A stretch of 64,000 nucleotides of DNA from Solea solea (GCF_958295425.1 NC_081138.1:4047302-4111301), one strand, 5' to 3'; counted from the stretch's first letter, positions 36,961 through 49,569 are shown. Program-made: numbers and translations. Notes: generated by a model from the letters alone, not told the origin.

Positions 36961-38087
36961 ATTACCAAAATATGTTACAAAATGTTGTAATGGTAAATAC
37001 TATGTTACTAATGTTTCAAAAGAATACTACAAAAAAGTACAAATAACAGATACAATACATAAGTAGATATACATGTTTATCTACTTTTCTATATCTATAT
37101 ATATGTAAACAGCTTCTATATAGGTTGCCATTTCATTTTCTGACTTTTTTTACCAGCTTATCTTTGTTTGCAGGTTAGAAAAATGGTGCAAAAGACACCA
37201 GCCGTTTGATTTACTGCTGTGTAATCAGAGTATTTGTTGTTTTCTGTCTGCTCTTTGTTTATCCCCGAGCTCAACTTCCTGTAGATACAAGAGGTAGAGA
37301 GGGGAAGATGTGCTGGGATCTGACAGTAAGAGAAAACCTGCTATCAGTCGGGCCTTCTATTTTTAACTGCAGGTGCTAGTAACACATGACGTGGGGCTCT
37401 TGTTATCAATATTTATGGAACAAAGATTAAGACAGAGTAATGATACACACAGCCTCGACTGGATCCATCCTTGCTTAATAGTTGTCATTATAGCGAGGGG
37501 GGGGGAAGGGGGGAAGGGGGGAGTGCTGATAGACTCAGAATTTTAGGCTGGCTCTCAACATTTTAGTAATGATTTCAGAGACCGGTCACGGCCCTGATGT
37601 GATTAGCAGCATTCAAGTATGTTGATTCAGTGCTGAAATGGCTTTAAAAAATACTTTACTTTGTGATCTCAGTGATTCTGTACAATTGTCATTCACAGGA
37701 ATGGTTGATTTAAATCACACAGGATCCCGTTTTAAAGGTCTAGTGTTGAACATTTATATTAACCTATACGTATGTTCGTAGAAGTGTGTAATCACAAGAG
37801 CTTTTGGCTTTCAGAGCCTTAGCATAAGCATCTTATATGAGTGTTAGGCTCGGGTCATGCTTTGACAAAGTCCGCCATCTTCTGCTGCCATGTTTCTACA
37901 GCAACACAACGTGGTTCATGTTTTGAAGCATGAGCCTCAAAACTCAAGCCACCTAAACGCGATGCATGAACTGAAAAAGGAAAATAGTACACCTAAGTCT
38001 TGTAGCGTAAGTGACGTAAAACTGTGCTATTTAATTGGACGACCGTCTTTGTCGCAGTATTTGAGCGCTAGCAGAGATTAAAGTTTA
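36961..38087. other. intergenic with MITE-like fragment
   Basis: A G-rich run lies at 37498-37520. A MITE-like stretch begins 'taaaggtctagtgt' at 37734 and shares 'catgtttctacagca' with the 11.8-12.3 kb repeat. No gene seen. Confidence 0.45.
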
Positions 38088-38284
38088 ATTTTTTTATTAA
38101 TCCCCTTAGGGAAAGTATTCCTCTGTATTTGACCCATCCTAGAATTAGGAGCAGTGGGCTGCCACACTGAGTAGCGCCCGGGGAGCATTGGGGGTTGGGT
38201 ACCTTGCTCGGGGGTACCCCAGCCCTTTTTGGCCAGGTGGGGATTTGAACCTGCGACCCTCCGGTTACAAGTCAAGTTCCCTTT
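38088..38284 (-). mobile_element. tRNA-derived fish SINE, antisense
   Basis: This is the reverse complement of the family at 18176-18363: 'ttattaatccccttagggaa', 'gacccatcctagaattagga', 'ggtaccttgctcg' and the B-box-like 'ggggatttgaacctgcgacc'. It retains a ~34-bp segment (GGGCGCTACTCAGTGTGGCA...) that the 18.2-kb copy lacks. The 5' head is degraded. Confidence 0.82.
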
Positions 38285-38570
38285 GACGGGACAAAGTGTT
38301 TCCGACTCCACGACACTAGGGGTTCTCAAGTTGACCGCTTGTCTCACAACTTCTGATAACTTTAGCAGGCAGCGAGTCGCTAACATGTTGAGTGCCGTTC
38401 CGTGTCTTTCCACCATCCATCCAAGAACTTCAATTTGGGTAATTATTAAATTCAGTCTCTATATCAGTCCAAAACTGTGCCTGTCGTGTCTTCCTCGGTC
38501 CAGTTGAACAGTAATTGTCTGGGTGTGTTAGTCCACCTTTGGAATACAGAAATGTAGTACTATTGGTGTA

Positions 38571-38985
38571 GTTGGTGTAGTGTTTAGCACTCTTGCCTTT
38601 GCAGCAAGAAGACCCTGCTTTCCAGTTTTCTCCCACAGTCCAAAAACATGCAAAATTGGGTAAATTGGAAACTCTAAATTGACCATGATTGTGATTGTCT
38701 ATATGTGGCCCTATGATGGACTGGAGAACTGTCCAGGGTGTACCTCGCTATTGCCGTATCCCGATCCCATCCCATAGGGTTGGCTGACATTGGGGGTACA
38801 GGTCGCCAGTCCATCACAGGGCAAAAACACAGAGATGCACAACCATTCACTCTCACATTCTCACCTACAGTCAATTTAGAGCCAATTTAACCCATGACAT
38901 GCAAACTCCACACACAAGGACCCTCGGGCAAACTGGCATCCGCGCCGTTGACCTTCTCGCTGTGAGGCAACGGTGCTAGCCAGAT
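38571..38985. repeat. two SINE-like copies in tail-to-tail inverted arrangement
   Basis: A sense copy (38571-38795) has 'tttagcactcttgcctttg', 'cccacagtccaaaaacatgc' and 'aactgtccagggtgtacctc'. It is followed at once by an antisense copy (38797-38985) with 'ggtcgccagtccatcacagg' and 'catgcaaactccacacac'. Together they form a large imperfect palindrome. Confidence 0.7.
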
Positions 38986-40845
38986 CCATTCATCCGCGAA
39001 TTCTATACCCATATTGCAAACCATTGGCTCCACATTTGAGTAGCAGCGGTTGGACCAAAATACCGTCCACTCAACACATTCGAAGTTCCAGGAGTGAGCT
39101 CGAAAGCGGTGAAGTATCTTGGCAGACCCCAGAGCAAAATGCCATGCAATCATACGCAACCCCAGGGGATGAACTGTATGATCTGCGACCTCGGACTCTG
39201 CCATAAGATATTGTGGTGAAGAGTGCGGGGGAGGGCACGGATAGTGGAAAAGGGACGAGCATGAGTCAGTAACAGAGTCTGCGAAAAAGCTGTGGGAGCA
39301 GAGGAAGTGTTAACAACATCACAAGTAGGAGAAAGTCAAGTTACCACGTCAGGAAGCAAAAAGGACTGAGAGTAGGATGATGGTAGGAGCCAGAGAGGTG
39401 ATGGGACACATAGTGTATATCCTGACCGTTTAATCATGTCAAGCAAATGAAGGAGGGATTGTTCATCCACAGCATGCTGTCCACGCCGAGCTCATATGTG
39501 TTACCTCTCTCTTTACGTCACTCCTTTTCATTTGTCGCCTGCTATGAGTAGCCATTGTGCGACCAGCCTACATTTAGAAGGGAGCGATTTCAAGGCTAAT
39601 AAGCCATGTGTGACTCCCCGTCCAGCATGTGCTGGCTATATGGCACATTAACAAAAAAAAGAGTGAAAGAAAAGGGAAAAAAGTACATCCTTCTTGGACA
39701 AATGGTGACGACCACCGCTGATAAATCATCCTAATTTTATCTGATTATGCCATCTTGTGTCTTTAGCACAGAAATGTATTGAGTCAAACTGCAGGAGAAG
39801 AAGTTTTCCTGGCCGCCGCCTCTACAAGCGAGATGACAGAGTACATGCGTAGTCAGACCAAATTAGAATCAACTGTATTTGCCAAGAAAGGCTCCTCTTT
39901 TTTTTTTTTTTTTTTTTGAATGTGTGAGATGCTTTTGCTGCAATATTGACAAGTGACACTGACAACAAGGCTATACTTACATCTTTTTGCCTCTCTCTCA
40001 CTGTCTCTCTCTTCCTGCAGCCATAAAGCAGCAGAACAGTTAAATCAGTGCCTCACAGGCCACAGATGAGCTGGGGGTTTAGCCCTCTCAGCTGTATTTC
40101 CTGCCCCATCATGCATCTTCACAAAACTTTGGATAAGGACTAATTCATGGGAGTGTGACTATAGAACCAACAAGGTGTCATGGAGAAGCAGATGTTTCTG
40201 TGCCTCCCCCCTCTCCAACTCAAATTCCTGTGTTTTTAACTTTGACACATTATAATGTAATGATGTGCAGCCTCTTTGACGTCATACATGGGTTGAATGA
40301 TGATACAGAAAGTTCAATTGATTAAATGTATTAAAAATCCTCCACTGCAGCTGCAGCAGCAGCAGCTTTAAGTTCTACCCCCCCCAAAAAAACACTTTAT
40401 TTTATCCTTTTTTTTCCCCTCCACATTGTCTCCTCGCAGACGCACGCCTCTCCAAGGTTCCAATAACGCACTGCCCACGCTGCGTGATTTCCATAAACTA
40501 TGACAAAAAAAAAAAATTTATACTAAGAGAATGCCACTTTGGAAAGTTTTTGGTGCGCTGGCAAACAGTCAGACAAATATCACCTATTACTCATGTTACT
40601 TAGTACATTTGGGGCTTCACTTGCAAGCACAGCGCGTCGTCACTGCATAACAATCAGATGGCTGAGTGTTTGGCAGCAGAGCAACTGATGGAATTTTACT
40701 GAAAACAAGACTTTCGCCTTTGAACTTGCGCGTATATCCTCCAACGAAAAGTAGCTCTTTTTTTTTTTCTATTCTCCTTTTTTTTGTTTTGCTTCACACG
40801 CTCCTGGCAGTGTAGTTACGACTCTGGAGGAAGGTGGATTACCCT

Positions 40846-40911
40846 TTATTATTATTATTATTATTGTTATTGGTAGTAGTAGTAGTAGTATTATCATTAT
40901 TATTATTATTA
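40846..40911. repeat. ATT/TAG trinucleotide microsatellite
   Basis: (ATT)n changing into (AGT)n and back to (ATT)n. Confidence 0.9.
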
Positions 40912-41350
40912 TAATAGATATTGTTATTTCTCATCTGTCCGAAACAGACACCACACACTCCTTGACATAATTTGACAATGTAAGTATTTAATGTGCGTGT
41001 GTGTGTGTGTGTGTGTGGGGTGGAGGATTAAAGAAAGGGGGGTATGGGGGGGGGGGGCATTTTGAGCAGCAACAAGTTCCGCCAACAACTTGACACATGC
41101 ATGGCTGCTGTTCATGTGATATTGGTGTCGTGCGTGTGTGCATATGTGTGTTTGTGTGTGTGATGAAATTGCATTTAAATGCCCATGCAGTTGTGCGTAA
41201 ATGCGTAATAAGCCTTTGTGGCCCTGCGCCAAAGAGGGAGTCAACACAAACAAGTGGATTTGTGTGTGAAGTTTTTTTTGGTTTTTTCCCCTCTCTTTCT
41301 TTTATTTAATGTCTCCATCATTGGATGTAAAGATTAGTCAGGAACTATAA

Positions 41351-41387
41351 TGTGTGTGTGTGAGAGTGTGTGTGTGTGTGTGTGTGT
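41351..41387. repeat. (TG)n microsatellite near bdnf exon I
   Basis: Alternating TG with a GAGA interruption, about 410 bp upstream of the exon I ATG. Confidence 0.9.
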
Positions 41388-41425
41388 CCCTCTCCATAAA
41401 CTTGGACCGCCGTCGCTTATTTCAA

Positions 41426-41433
41426 TCACGTAA
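41426..41433. promoter_or_regulatory. bdnf: candidate CRE/E-box-like site in bdnf promoter I
   Basis: TCACGTAA lies about 370 bp upstream of the exon I ATG. It overlaps a half-CRE/E-box-like core of the type used by activity-responsive bdnf promoters. Such 8-mers occur by chance, so this is only a candidate. Confidence 0.3.
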
Positions 41434-41699
41434 GACCCCCTAATGGCGTTGTCCGACCGCGGGTGTTACGCATATCTGTTCAAGCTCTTTCTGACAACGC
41501 AGCCTTGTTGATATTTGTCTTGACTGTGGAGAGAGAGCCACCACCATCACCACCACCATCACCATCTCCCACCAAAAAGGTGTTGTTGTTGTTGTTGCCT
41601 GCGAGAGTTTAAGCACGCCTGCCCGACATTGCAAAGGGTTATTAGATTCATACAAGTCAGCGAAGTGGTGGGCGATCTACTGAGCACAGCAGAAGTTCT

Positions 41700-41799
41700 C
41701 ATATGATGACTTCAAACAAGACACATTACCTACCAGCATCTGTTGGAGTGAGTGGATATTAAGACACTTCTGTCTCCAGGAAGAGCGTAGGGCAAAATG
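41700..41799 (+). other. bdnf: bdnf 5' exon I homologue (3' portion) ending in ATG
   Basis: The sequence 'ccagcatctgttgg', 'attaagacac' and 'tctccagga' closely resembles the end of mammalian BDNF exon I, recalled from memory. It ends AAAATG (ATG 41797-41799), immediately followed by the donor GTAAGT at 41800. Spliced to the acceptor at 54904 this gives ATG-TTC-CAC-CAG-GTT-AGA-AGA-GTG in frame with the main ATG. An in-frame TAG at 41788-41790 shows the ATG is the first usable start. The 5' end of the exon is not determined. Confidence 0.85.
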
Positions 41800-41900
41800 G
41801 TAAGTGAGATTGCAATTGGAAAACACGCAGCATAATAAGGGGGATGATTACCGGTAAATAGTCAGTGCTTTGCTGATGTGGTCTGTCTGCACGGCGTTGC

Positions 41901-41932
<32 letters not shown>

Positions 41933-42398
41933 GAAGGAAGGAAAGGAAAGGAAAGGGTTGGACTCAGTGGCTACACTTGAGAAACTCAGTGTATCGAGAG
42001 CAAATGTCTGCTGAGGCTGCTGTTGACACAAAGCTGGTGTGAGGAAGGAAAAGATTGTGTGGCTTTTCGTGGCTGATAGAAGGATATGCCGGTACAGTGA
42101 GAGGAGGAGAGAGGTAAGGAAATGTTACATTGTGTCTGTGCGCAAATGTGTGGATACAGTCTCTCTGTGTATGTGTGTGTGTGGGGATGTATGTTCTGTT
42201 TTTTGAAGTGCTCGTGTTTAATAATGAGAAAGAAAAAAAAGCAGCAGCAACATGTGCCTCTTGTCTGTGACACTTGTCATAAGAACAATGGGGATCCGTA
42301 TCAGCCTTCATGCTGGTTGTCATTTGACACGAGAGTGAAGCCTCTCTTCTGTTTTTTTAGGGGGGGGGGGTGCGACTATGCACTGAATTGGACCGGCG

Positions 42399-42436
42399 TT
42401 ATTATTATTATTATTATCATTATTATTATTGTTATT
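42399..42436. repeat. (ATT)n microsatellite
   Basis: ATT run with ATC and GTT interruptions, between bdnf exon I and the RE1 site. Confidence 0.9.
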
Positions 42437-42705
42437 CCTGCTGCTGAGGGTGATGATGGTGGTGATGAGGCTATAAGGTGCTGTTATGTGGAAGGAAATG
42501 TCCGACTTACATGTCATCATATATTAACAGGACTGCATGGTGTGGGCAAAATAATACACGTGACAAGTTGAAGAGAGGAGAGAGGAGCAAAAAAAAAAAA
42601 AAAAAAAAAACATTTCAAAGTGGGCACAGACAGAAAAGTAGCTGATCTACAGTAGCAGATGTGTTGTTGGTCTCTCTCACTTCCAAGCCTTGGTTGTGTT
42701 GAGCT

Positions 42706-42726
42706 TTCAGCACGTTGGACAGAGAC
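42706..42726 (+). promoter_or_regulatory. bdnf: RE1/NRSE (REST-binding) site in bdnf exon II region
   Basis: TTCAGCACGTTGGACAGAGA followed by C matches the NRSE consensus TTCAGCACCACGGACAGCGC/C at both half-sites (TTCAGCAC and GGACAG) with the correct spacing. Mammalian BDNF carries an NRSE in exon II (TTCAGCACCTTGGACAGAGC from memory). The REST/coREST complex silences bdnf outside neurons through that site. Confidence 0.85.
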
Positions 42727-43197
42727 ACTGGAGTCGTGCATGGACTAAAAAAAAAAAACCGCACAAGTGGACGCCAACTCTTCTCCTTCTTCTCCTTCTC
42801 CTTCTTCTTCCTCCTCTCTTCCTCTATGTGACCAAACTGGGACTGGTTTTTTTTTCCAACTTTTGGTAAGCTCATTCTCCCGGAGCCCCCCCCCCGTGTG
42901 ATCTGACACAATTGACGGGATTTTAAAGAGGTTGGAAAGAAATATTCTAAGGCACAGGACAGGAAATAAAAAAAACAGCCGTGCGCTTTAAGATGTAGAT
43001 GTTTTGGGTTTTTTTTTTGGTTCGTACAGAGCAGCGCGAAAGTTTTCCACGTTAGGGCGTCTGGTCGATTGTCGGTTAACACGTAAGCCCCCCCACACTG
43101 CGTTTAAACTTTTGGACATGCAAGTGTTCGCCGCGGAGATCTGACCACGCACTCAGTGGTTTCCAACACCTTGTTAAAAAAAAATAAAAAGAAAGGT
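42727..43197 (+). other. bdnf: candidate bdnf 5' exon II with alternative donors
   Basis: Downstream of the RE1 site, good donor-like GTAAG sites follow at 42867 (TTTTGGTAAGCT) and 43196 (AAAGGTAAGAGC). This recalls the alternative donors of mammalian exon II. The intervening sequence is low-complexity. Exon limits are inferred from position and donors only. Confidence 0.5.
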
Positions 43198-43199
43198 AA

Positions 43200-43772
43200 G
43201 AGCTATTGTTCATGTCACTCTTTTTCTTAAGGCGCTTCTTCTTCTGCTACTGCCCCCCTTTTCTTATATCTATCTATATGTATAGATAGATACAGGAACT
43301 TCATATATATATATATATGAAGTTGGTCTTATTCATAGTGTTTTAGTGTCGGCATCAGAGACCGAAATAACTCCGAACATGAAGCCGGATCCAAGTCACC
43401 ATCATCCTCTTCATTATTCTTGAATTATTGCTTCATTTGTCCCTGCAAGATTGAAGTTAACCGTTTGTTTTTCATTTAAAACGGGCGACATCTGCGTGGG
43501 TATTCGTGCTGTGCTCTTGTGCGACGTGTAAAACTGGGGACTCGTTGTCGTTGCTTTTGGGGATTGTTGGTTTTTTTGTTTGTTTTTGTTTTTTTTAATA
43601 AGCTTCTTTTTTTTTTTTGCTTTGCTTTTTTTTTTTTCTGTGGAGTTTCCGAACGCTGTCACTGCTGCAACACGATTTGCGTAATCGTTGCGTTGTGCCT
43701 CATCATGCTCCCAATATGGGACTTAAAGACGCTGCAGTGATCCTTTTCCCCCTCACAGCCTGCACCTGCTCC

Positions 43773-43827
<55 letters not shown>

Positions 43828-46800
43828 CATCTCTTCTCTGATCGTTTGATATCCCCTTGGATTTTGTTATCGACCAAAAATAGCCCCATACTCTTTTACC
43901 CCCCCTCCAACCCCCTCCATCCCTCTTTCACCCCCCCATTCCCCGTCATCGCCATCAAATCACTTGTGTTTTTACTACGCGACCGCTCCACGGTTTCATT
44001 CATAAGGTGCTTTTCACTTCACCTGCCTCTCTGCCCCCCCCTCCACCCCCCACCCCTCTACACGGCTCTGTATCAAATGCAGACTATATATATAGATATA
44101 TATATCCATATATGCATATATAGATATATATATGTAAAACAAGGCCATTATGACTTGATTGTGTTTAAATTTCAGCCTCCTCTCTCTCACAGCATTACAT
44201 TATTCCCGTGTTGAAATATTACAATAAAGATGGGCGTGGTCAAAGTGCCTCCACTGACACATAAGTGTGCGCGTGTGCGTTGATTTGATATGCACTTGTT
44301 CGGCGTCTTTCTTTCTTTATTTATTTTTTTTGATTTTTTTTGCGCCCGTGGTGTGGGAACGCGCGTGAAGCCGGCGGTGTCACGTGACGCCCGTCAGATT
44401 GCGATGATCGAGGTGACACAGGAGTGCTGTCTGTGTATGATGTGATGATTTTTGGTGATTGGGGTGATTTGATTGTGCGTGTGTGTGTGTGTGTGTGCGT
44501 TATTGCTGCCTCCAAAAAGAAATCGCACGTCGCTCCGATGCAGGAGCGGTGGATGTTGTTCTATTTCCTCTCCTCCTTTCCCACCCTGTCTCCATCTCTC
44601 CTCTTCTTTTTTTTCCCCTTTCTTCCATCAGATATTTCACATCGCGTAAAACTGGAAGAGAAAAGCCCCTAACGCCCACTGTTTCAGCCGAGTCCTCTCT
44701 TGCATCGGCTGCATTTTTCAAATAAATTCTCCCAAAACGAAAAGGTGAAAAAAAAAAATCCCAATTCATGAATTATACAGACTTCCCCCCGCTGGCTCCT
44801 TTCCTATTTCCCCTCCTTTGCTTTTTCCCTTTTTTTTTGTAGATCAATTTCTACACATTACAGCCCCATTACTCCTCATTTTTATATGACAGTGAAACCA
44901 AAATAGATCATATTCCTCATTATGGGCTGCCCGACATTCATAAAAAAAAAACGATCCTTGAATAAACGCTGCGTCGCAAACGCACGTTTCCCAGGCTCAT
45001 ATACGCAACAATGAAAGCCAATCAGTGAGTGATCTAACAAAAAAACAGTGAAGGATTTTCACATCACAAAAATGTGCGTGTATTTAAAACAGAAACAGGG
45101 AGAAAGAATGGCCTTTTTATTGTGTGCGCTTTGTTTGCTGCAGTGTGTTTTAATTCCGTCACAAATGTTGCATTTCCCCTGCAAAATGCCTGTTTTCTGG
45201 TATTTTTTATTATTATTATGATGCTTTTTTTTTCCCCCTCCATACTGAGACGTGGGATTATGGTGTGGGCGTGGGCGCGTCGGGTGGAGGAGGAGGGATG
45301 AGCGGAGGCGGTTTAGGAGGGGTCTGTGGGGTGGCACGACACACTTTGTATGTATGAAGGTTTTTTTATAGCACTTTTCTGCAATGTACGTCAGCGGATC
45401 ACTCCATAAATGGGGCTGCGTGCGCTTGTGTGCGGGCGTGCGTCCGCCCGCGCGCGCGCCTGTGTGCGTGCGTCTCCGCGTGTGTTATCTTTACCGAGAA
45501 TCTCCCCTCTCTCTCTCTCTCTCTCTCTCTCCCTCCATCTCTGTGAGTGAGTGAGTGAGTGTGTGTGTGTGTGTGTCTGCACTCTCAGCTCTGCAGAGTT
45601 GGGGTGGGCGTCAATAACAAACCTGATGGTAGGTTTCTCTGCAAAAATCAGATGAAATTCTTTCGGTAGGCCTGTTTTATTTCATGGGGAAAAGGGAGTA
45701 ATAATGATAATAACAATAATAATAATAAAAAAAGAGAGAGAATAATAATGATATTGTAGATTTTTTTCATTCAGCTAAATGTGTTTTTTCTGTTTTTTCA
45801 CGTTGGCCTTTGTGTGTCTTCTTCTTCTTCTTCTTTTTCTTTTTTGTTTCCTCCGCTGCGATCAATTCCTCTGCACTTTAGGGACTACACGGATTTGGGG
45901 TTTTCAGATTAAGAGCGTTTACATTTTCACCTCATTTCATTTCTTTAAAAGAACAGGTATTTGTGTGCGCGTGTGTGTGTGGGTGCGCGCGCGCGCGCGT
46001 GTGTGTGTGTTTTATAATAATAATAATAATAAATGTGTATTTCGGATTGTGCTGGCCCACTTTACCTCAACGTTTTTTCATTCATGAAATGTCTTATTTA
46101 CCCACGCTGGTCTCTGTGTGTGTGTGTGTGTGTGCGTGTCAATTATAAATAGGTTTCGATTGATTATTTTTGGTGCTTTATCGATGGCGGAAATCGAGTC
46201 TCGCGCGCCTGTAGGTGGACGTCACAGCCTGAATTAATCACCTTAATCATGATTAGGATATACGTCGCGCGCCGCCGCCACCGCCGCCATTCACCACCAG
46301 TGCTGCTGCTGCTGCTGCTTTAGTCACCACCACCACCACCGTCCTCCTCCTCCTCCTCCTCCTCTTCATCATCTTCAACACCTTCATCCAATTAACAGGC
46401 TTGTTTAAACAAGTTCTGGCAGGAATCTTTCTTTTCTTTCTCGTGTCTCCCCCCCCCCACCACTCTTTAATTATCAGTTATTCGTCACAGTGGCGTGGAT
46501 GTGGGGTAGGTTTGTGTGTGTGTTGTGTTTTTTTTCACAGTGACGATGCCCACGACACGTTATTAATAATCAGTGCGCGTGTGTGGAAATAGTTGATCTG
46601 AGTGTGAGGACTTTTTGTCTTATATGTCGGACCACTGCGGGACTACAGGGATTCATGATGATGATGATGATGTGCTCTGGGCTGCGTGCGTATACGTGGG
46701 GGTGCGTGCGTCATATGTATATATATCTATATATAGATATATACTATATATCTATATATACATCATATATATAGTATATGTTATTGGAAACGTGTATAAT

Positions 46801-49480
46801 GGGGTAAAAATGGGTGTTTTTTTGATTTTGCTTGCAGGACATATTTGGACATTTGCATGTGGGCTGTGTTCTGTGGTGTGTGTGTGTGTGTGTGTGATTG
46901 GTGTGTTTTCATTCAGCAGCATTCAATAACCACGCAAAAGGTTATTGATGCTGTGCTGATATTGGATTGTGAGGATGGAGGGAGGGGAGGAGAGGAGGAG
47001 AGGAGAGGAGGGTATAAGCCAAGGAAAAAAGACAGACAGACAGAGACAGAGGGAGGATTAATAGCCTGTGGAGTGATTCTCAGTCTGTGCCACTATAGAT
47101 ATGTATGAGGATGTGAAAAGGAGGGAGCGTATATTTGGAGCTTAGCAGCCTGGTCTTCTGTGTCTGCCTGATGATTACAATAAAGGTTATTGTCATCACA
47201 GGAGGGATGGCATTAACTCCTCACACCGGCGTCTGATTATGAGCGACCTGCACCGAGTTTAAACTCATCAGCCTGGAGTTTTCTCAGCTCCCGTCCAAGC
47301 TCAGCCTCATCCCCCCAGTTTGACGTCACCAGACCTCATACGAGATGTTCCCTCAGCTGACGCGCTCCTTCTCCTTTATTGCTCAAGGAGGAATGCAATT
47401 TCCCTTTCATCAGAATCCCCGCATCACCTCCCTTTGTCCCCAGCCAAAATGACATTTCACAAAATGTCATTTCGTCCGTGTCTACACGGGTTCCTCTCTT
47501 GCACAAGGAGGCATAACTCCACTTGTTAAGTGCAGCTTTCGTCGGTGCCGACCTGTCAGCGTCGTGCTGCCTTTGGCAAGAGGAGCCTTGAAAGGTTATA
47601 CAAGTGTGTCGTGTTGTCAGCTGCTGTGTGTGGCTGTTTCTTCTCTCTGCTGCACAAACAGCACCCAGCCCAGCCCCCAACCAACCAAAAAAAGAGAGAA
47701 AATGTTGTGATGTGAGAATGTGAGAAGAGAACTTCCCAACTGTTACTGTGAATCACATGTGTAGCCACCGACGAGGTGATTAAAACCTGCAGGAATCTGC
47801 CACAGAACATGGCAAAGACGAGCGCTTTCAACCAACACCGGCGGAAGTCGCTGCCACTGGCGTCGTATGGAGAAATCTTAAACCTAAAGAAATCTTACAC
47901 CTCAGTTCCAATGACATATGGTGCTCCAGCACTTTTCGGGGTGGACTCTGGAGTCGGCAGCCAAGGCCGCTGCTGTCGTGCTCGTGTTTGACCCCGAAGA
48001 CCCTGAACTGTCACAGCTCCCTCTCTGCTTTCACCAATTTCATTCACAACTTCATTCACTGCAGGCCTCCCCCCCCCCCCTTGAGCTGTGCTGTATTTGC
48101 AGAAATGAGAGGGACCATGTTGTTGTTTTTGCTCCTCTAATGAGATGCCAAGTGATTTATTTATGAATTACTTGTTTGGAACAGCCCCCATGTGCTGTGT
48201 GCATTTTTTTTTTTTTATCCTCTTTGGAGTCATGTCGCTCAGTGATTGCTGATGCAACTCTTTGTCATCCAGAGTTTGCCCTCACCTCCTGTGAGCCTTC
48301 GGGGAGGGCTATATCTATCTCTGTGTGTCCCCGGGTGTGTTGGAGGTGGGAGTGACTCATTAAGCAGGTGTGTTGCATCCACCTCCCATATACTGCTACA
48401 TGCCAAACAAGAGCTCGCTCCGGCTCCACGAGCTCGTGCAGGGGGAAGAATCATGGTGGCAATATAGCAAACACATCACAATAAATCTTTGCTCTGGACC
48501 CGGGCCAAGTCACGGTGGGATAATGAGCTGCTATTTCCCCCATTATTGCTCACTCTTGTGTTCATCAGAGGTGGAGTTTCCAAAGCGTTCATCACCCGTT
48601 GAAAGGTTGCGGCTCCACTGACATCTTTATTTGAATTCGACAGTAGAAAAAGGGGGATTCATTGTTCCCAGTTTGTTGTGGAAAACAGAGCAAAGCATGC
48701 TTGGATCTCTGGATATTCAGATGCTTTTTTTTTTTCCTCCTGTGTAGCTGACATTTGGTAACATTTATAACCTGAGAAAGCTGTAGGGTTATTTTACACC
48801 GCAGAGCAACTTTGCAGGGGGATGTCGTCCATCTGTTATGTGGAGACGGCTCACTTGCAGAATTGCACAAGCGTTTTCCAAGAAGATCACATCTTTGTTA
48901 GACTCTGGTGGCACCCGGATGTCTTCACAGCAGCAAAAATAACAAAAAACCCTCATCTTAGCTCACTTTTAGGACTGAACTGACACACTGTAACAGAGGT
49001 GCATAGTTTAAGACTCAAATACCTTCATTCCTGAAGATGTGTTTGACATAAAAAAACACCCAGACTCCTATTTATATGCAGCACTGGTGCAAGAAATGCG
49101 TTTTTTTTCCACCCTTGTTTGACTAAAATAGGCCCCATGTGTGCATCACGACTCAGAACCTGGAGTCTGAAACTGAAACACAGTGCATGACACCTCTCTG
49201 GGCTTCCAATACGGAAGAGGACGGACTTGGCTTGACTTGTAGCTTTTTGCTGCTTAGACGTGAGTGTGCGCGGCGTTGGTGCAGGCTGCGCCGTTCGTAT
49301 GCGGGCAAACAGAGGGGTGGGAGGCGGGGGGGGGGGATGCGCATGAATGTAGTTCCGCCTCGGGGCTGTTGGAGCTGGAGTTTGGTGGCGACCAGTCAGC
49401 CAGCGGCAGGTCACATGTTGCAGCGTCATTGTGTAGTAAAGTTACTGTATTGCGAAGAGGCTCCTCATTTCAGTTCCAGA
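43200..49480. other. bdnf: bdnf 5' region between candidate exons II and IV, microsatellite-rich
   Basis: Intronic or promoter DNA crowded with simple repeats: (ATCT)n at 43773-43826, (GT)n near 44477, (CT)n at 45507-45531, mixed GT/GC at 45963-46012 and (TG)n at 46114-46134. CCG/CTG/CAC trinucleotide runs occur at 46265-46400, (ATG)n at 46655-46672 and TATA runs at 46720-46780. No extra coding exon seen. Confidence 0.5.
43773..43826. repeat. (ATCT)n tetranucleotide microsatellite
   Basis: About 13 uninterrupted TCTA units. Confidence 0.97.
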
Positions 49481-49492
49481 GCTCTCTCTCTC

Positions 49493-49526
<34 letters not shown>

Positions 49527-49564
49527 CCTCCCTCCCTCCCTCTCGCTCGGTGTCTCTCTCTCTC
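49481..49564. repeat. (CT)n tract
   Basis: Long CT/CCTC pyrimidine tract immediately upstream of the candidate bdnf exon IV sequence. Confidence 0.95.
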
Positions 49565-49569
49565 ATCCA

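Larger units (their letters stand above)
38986..41400. other. intergenic, upstream of bdnf exon I
   Basis: It has a T-run at 39899-39917, an ATT/TAG microsatellite at 40846-40911, (GT)n at 40994-41017 and a G-run at 41049-41058. The stretch 39000-39240 looks like decayed repeat. No gene seen. Confidence 0.45.

Noticed and set aside
42615..43082. 155-aa ORF (-)
   Set aside because: Low-complexity K/E-rich translation of pyrimidine repeats opposite the candidate bdnf exon II.
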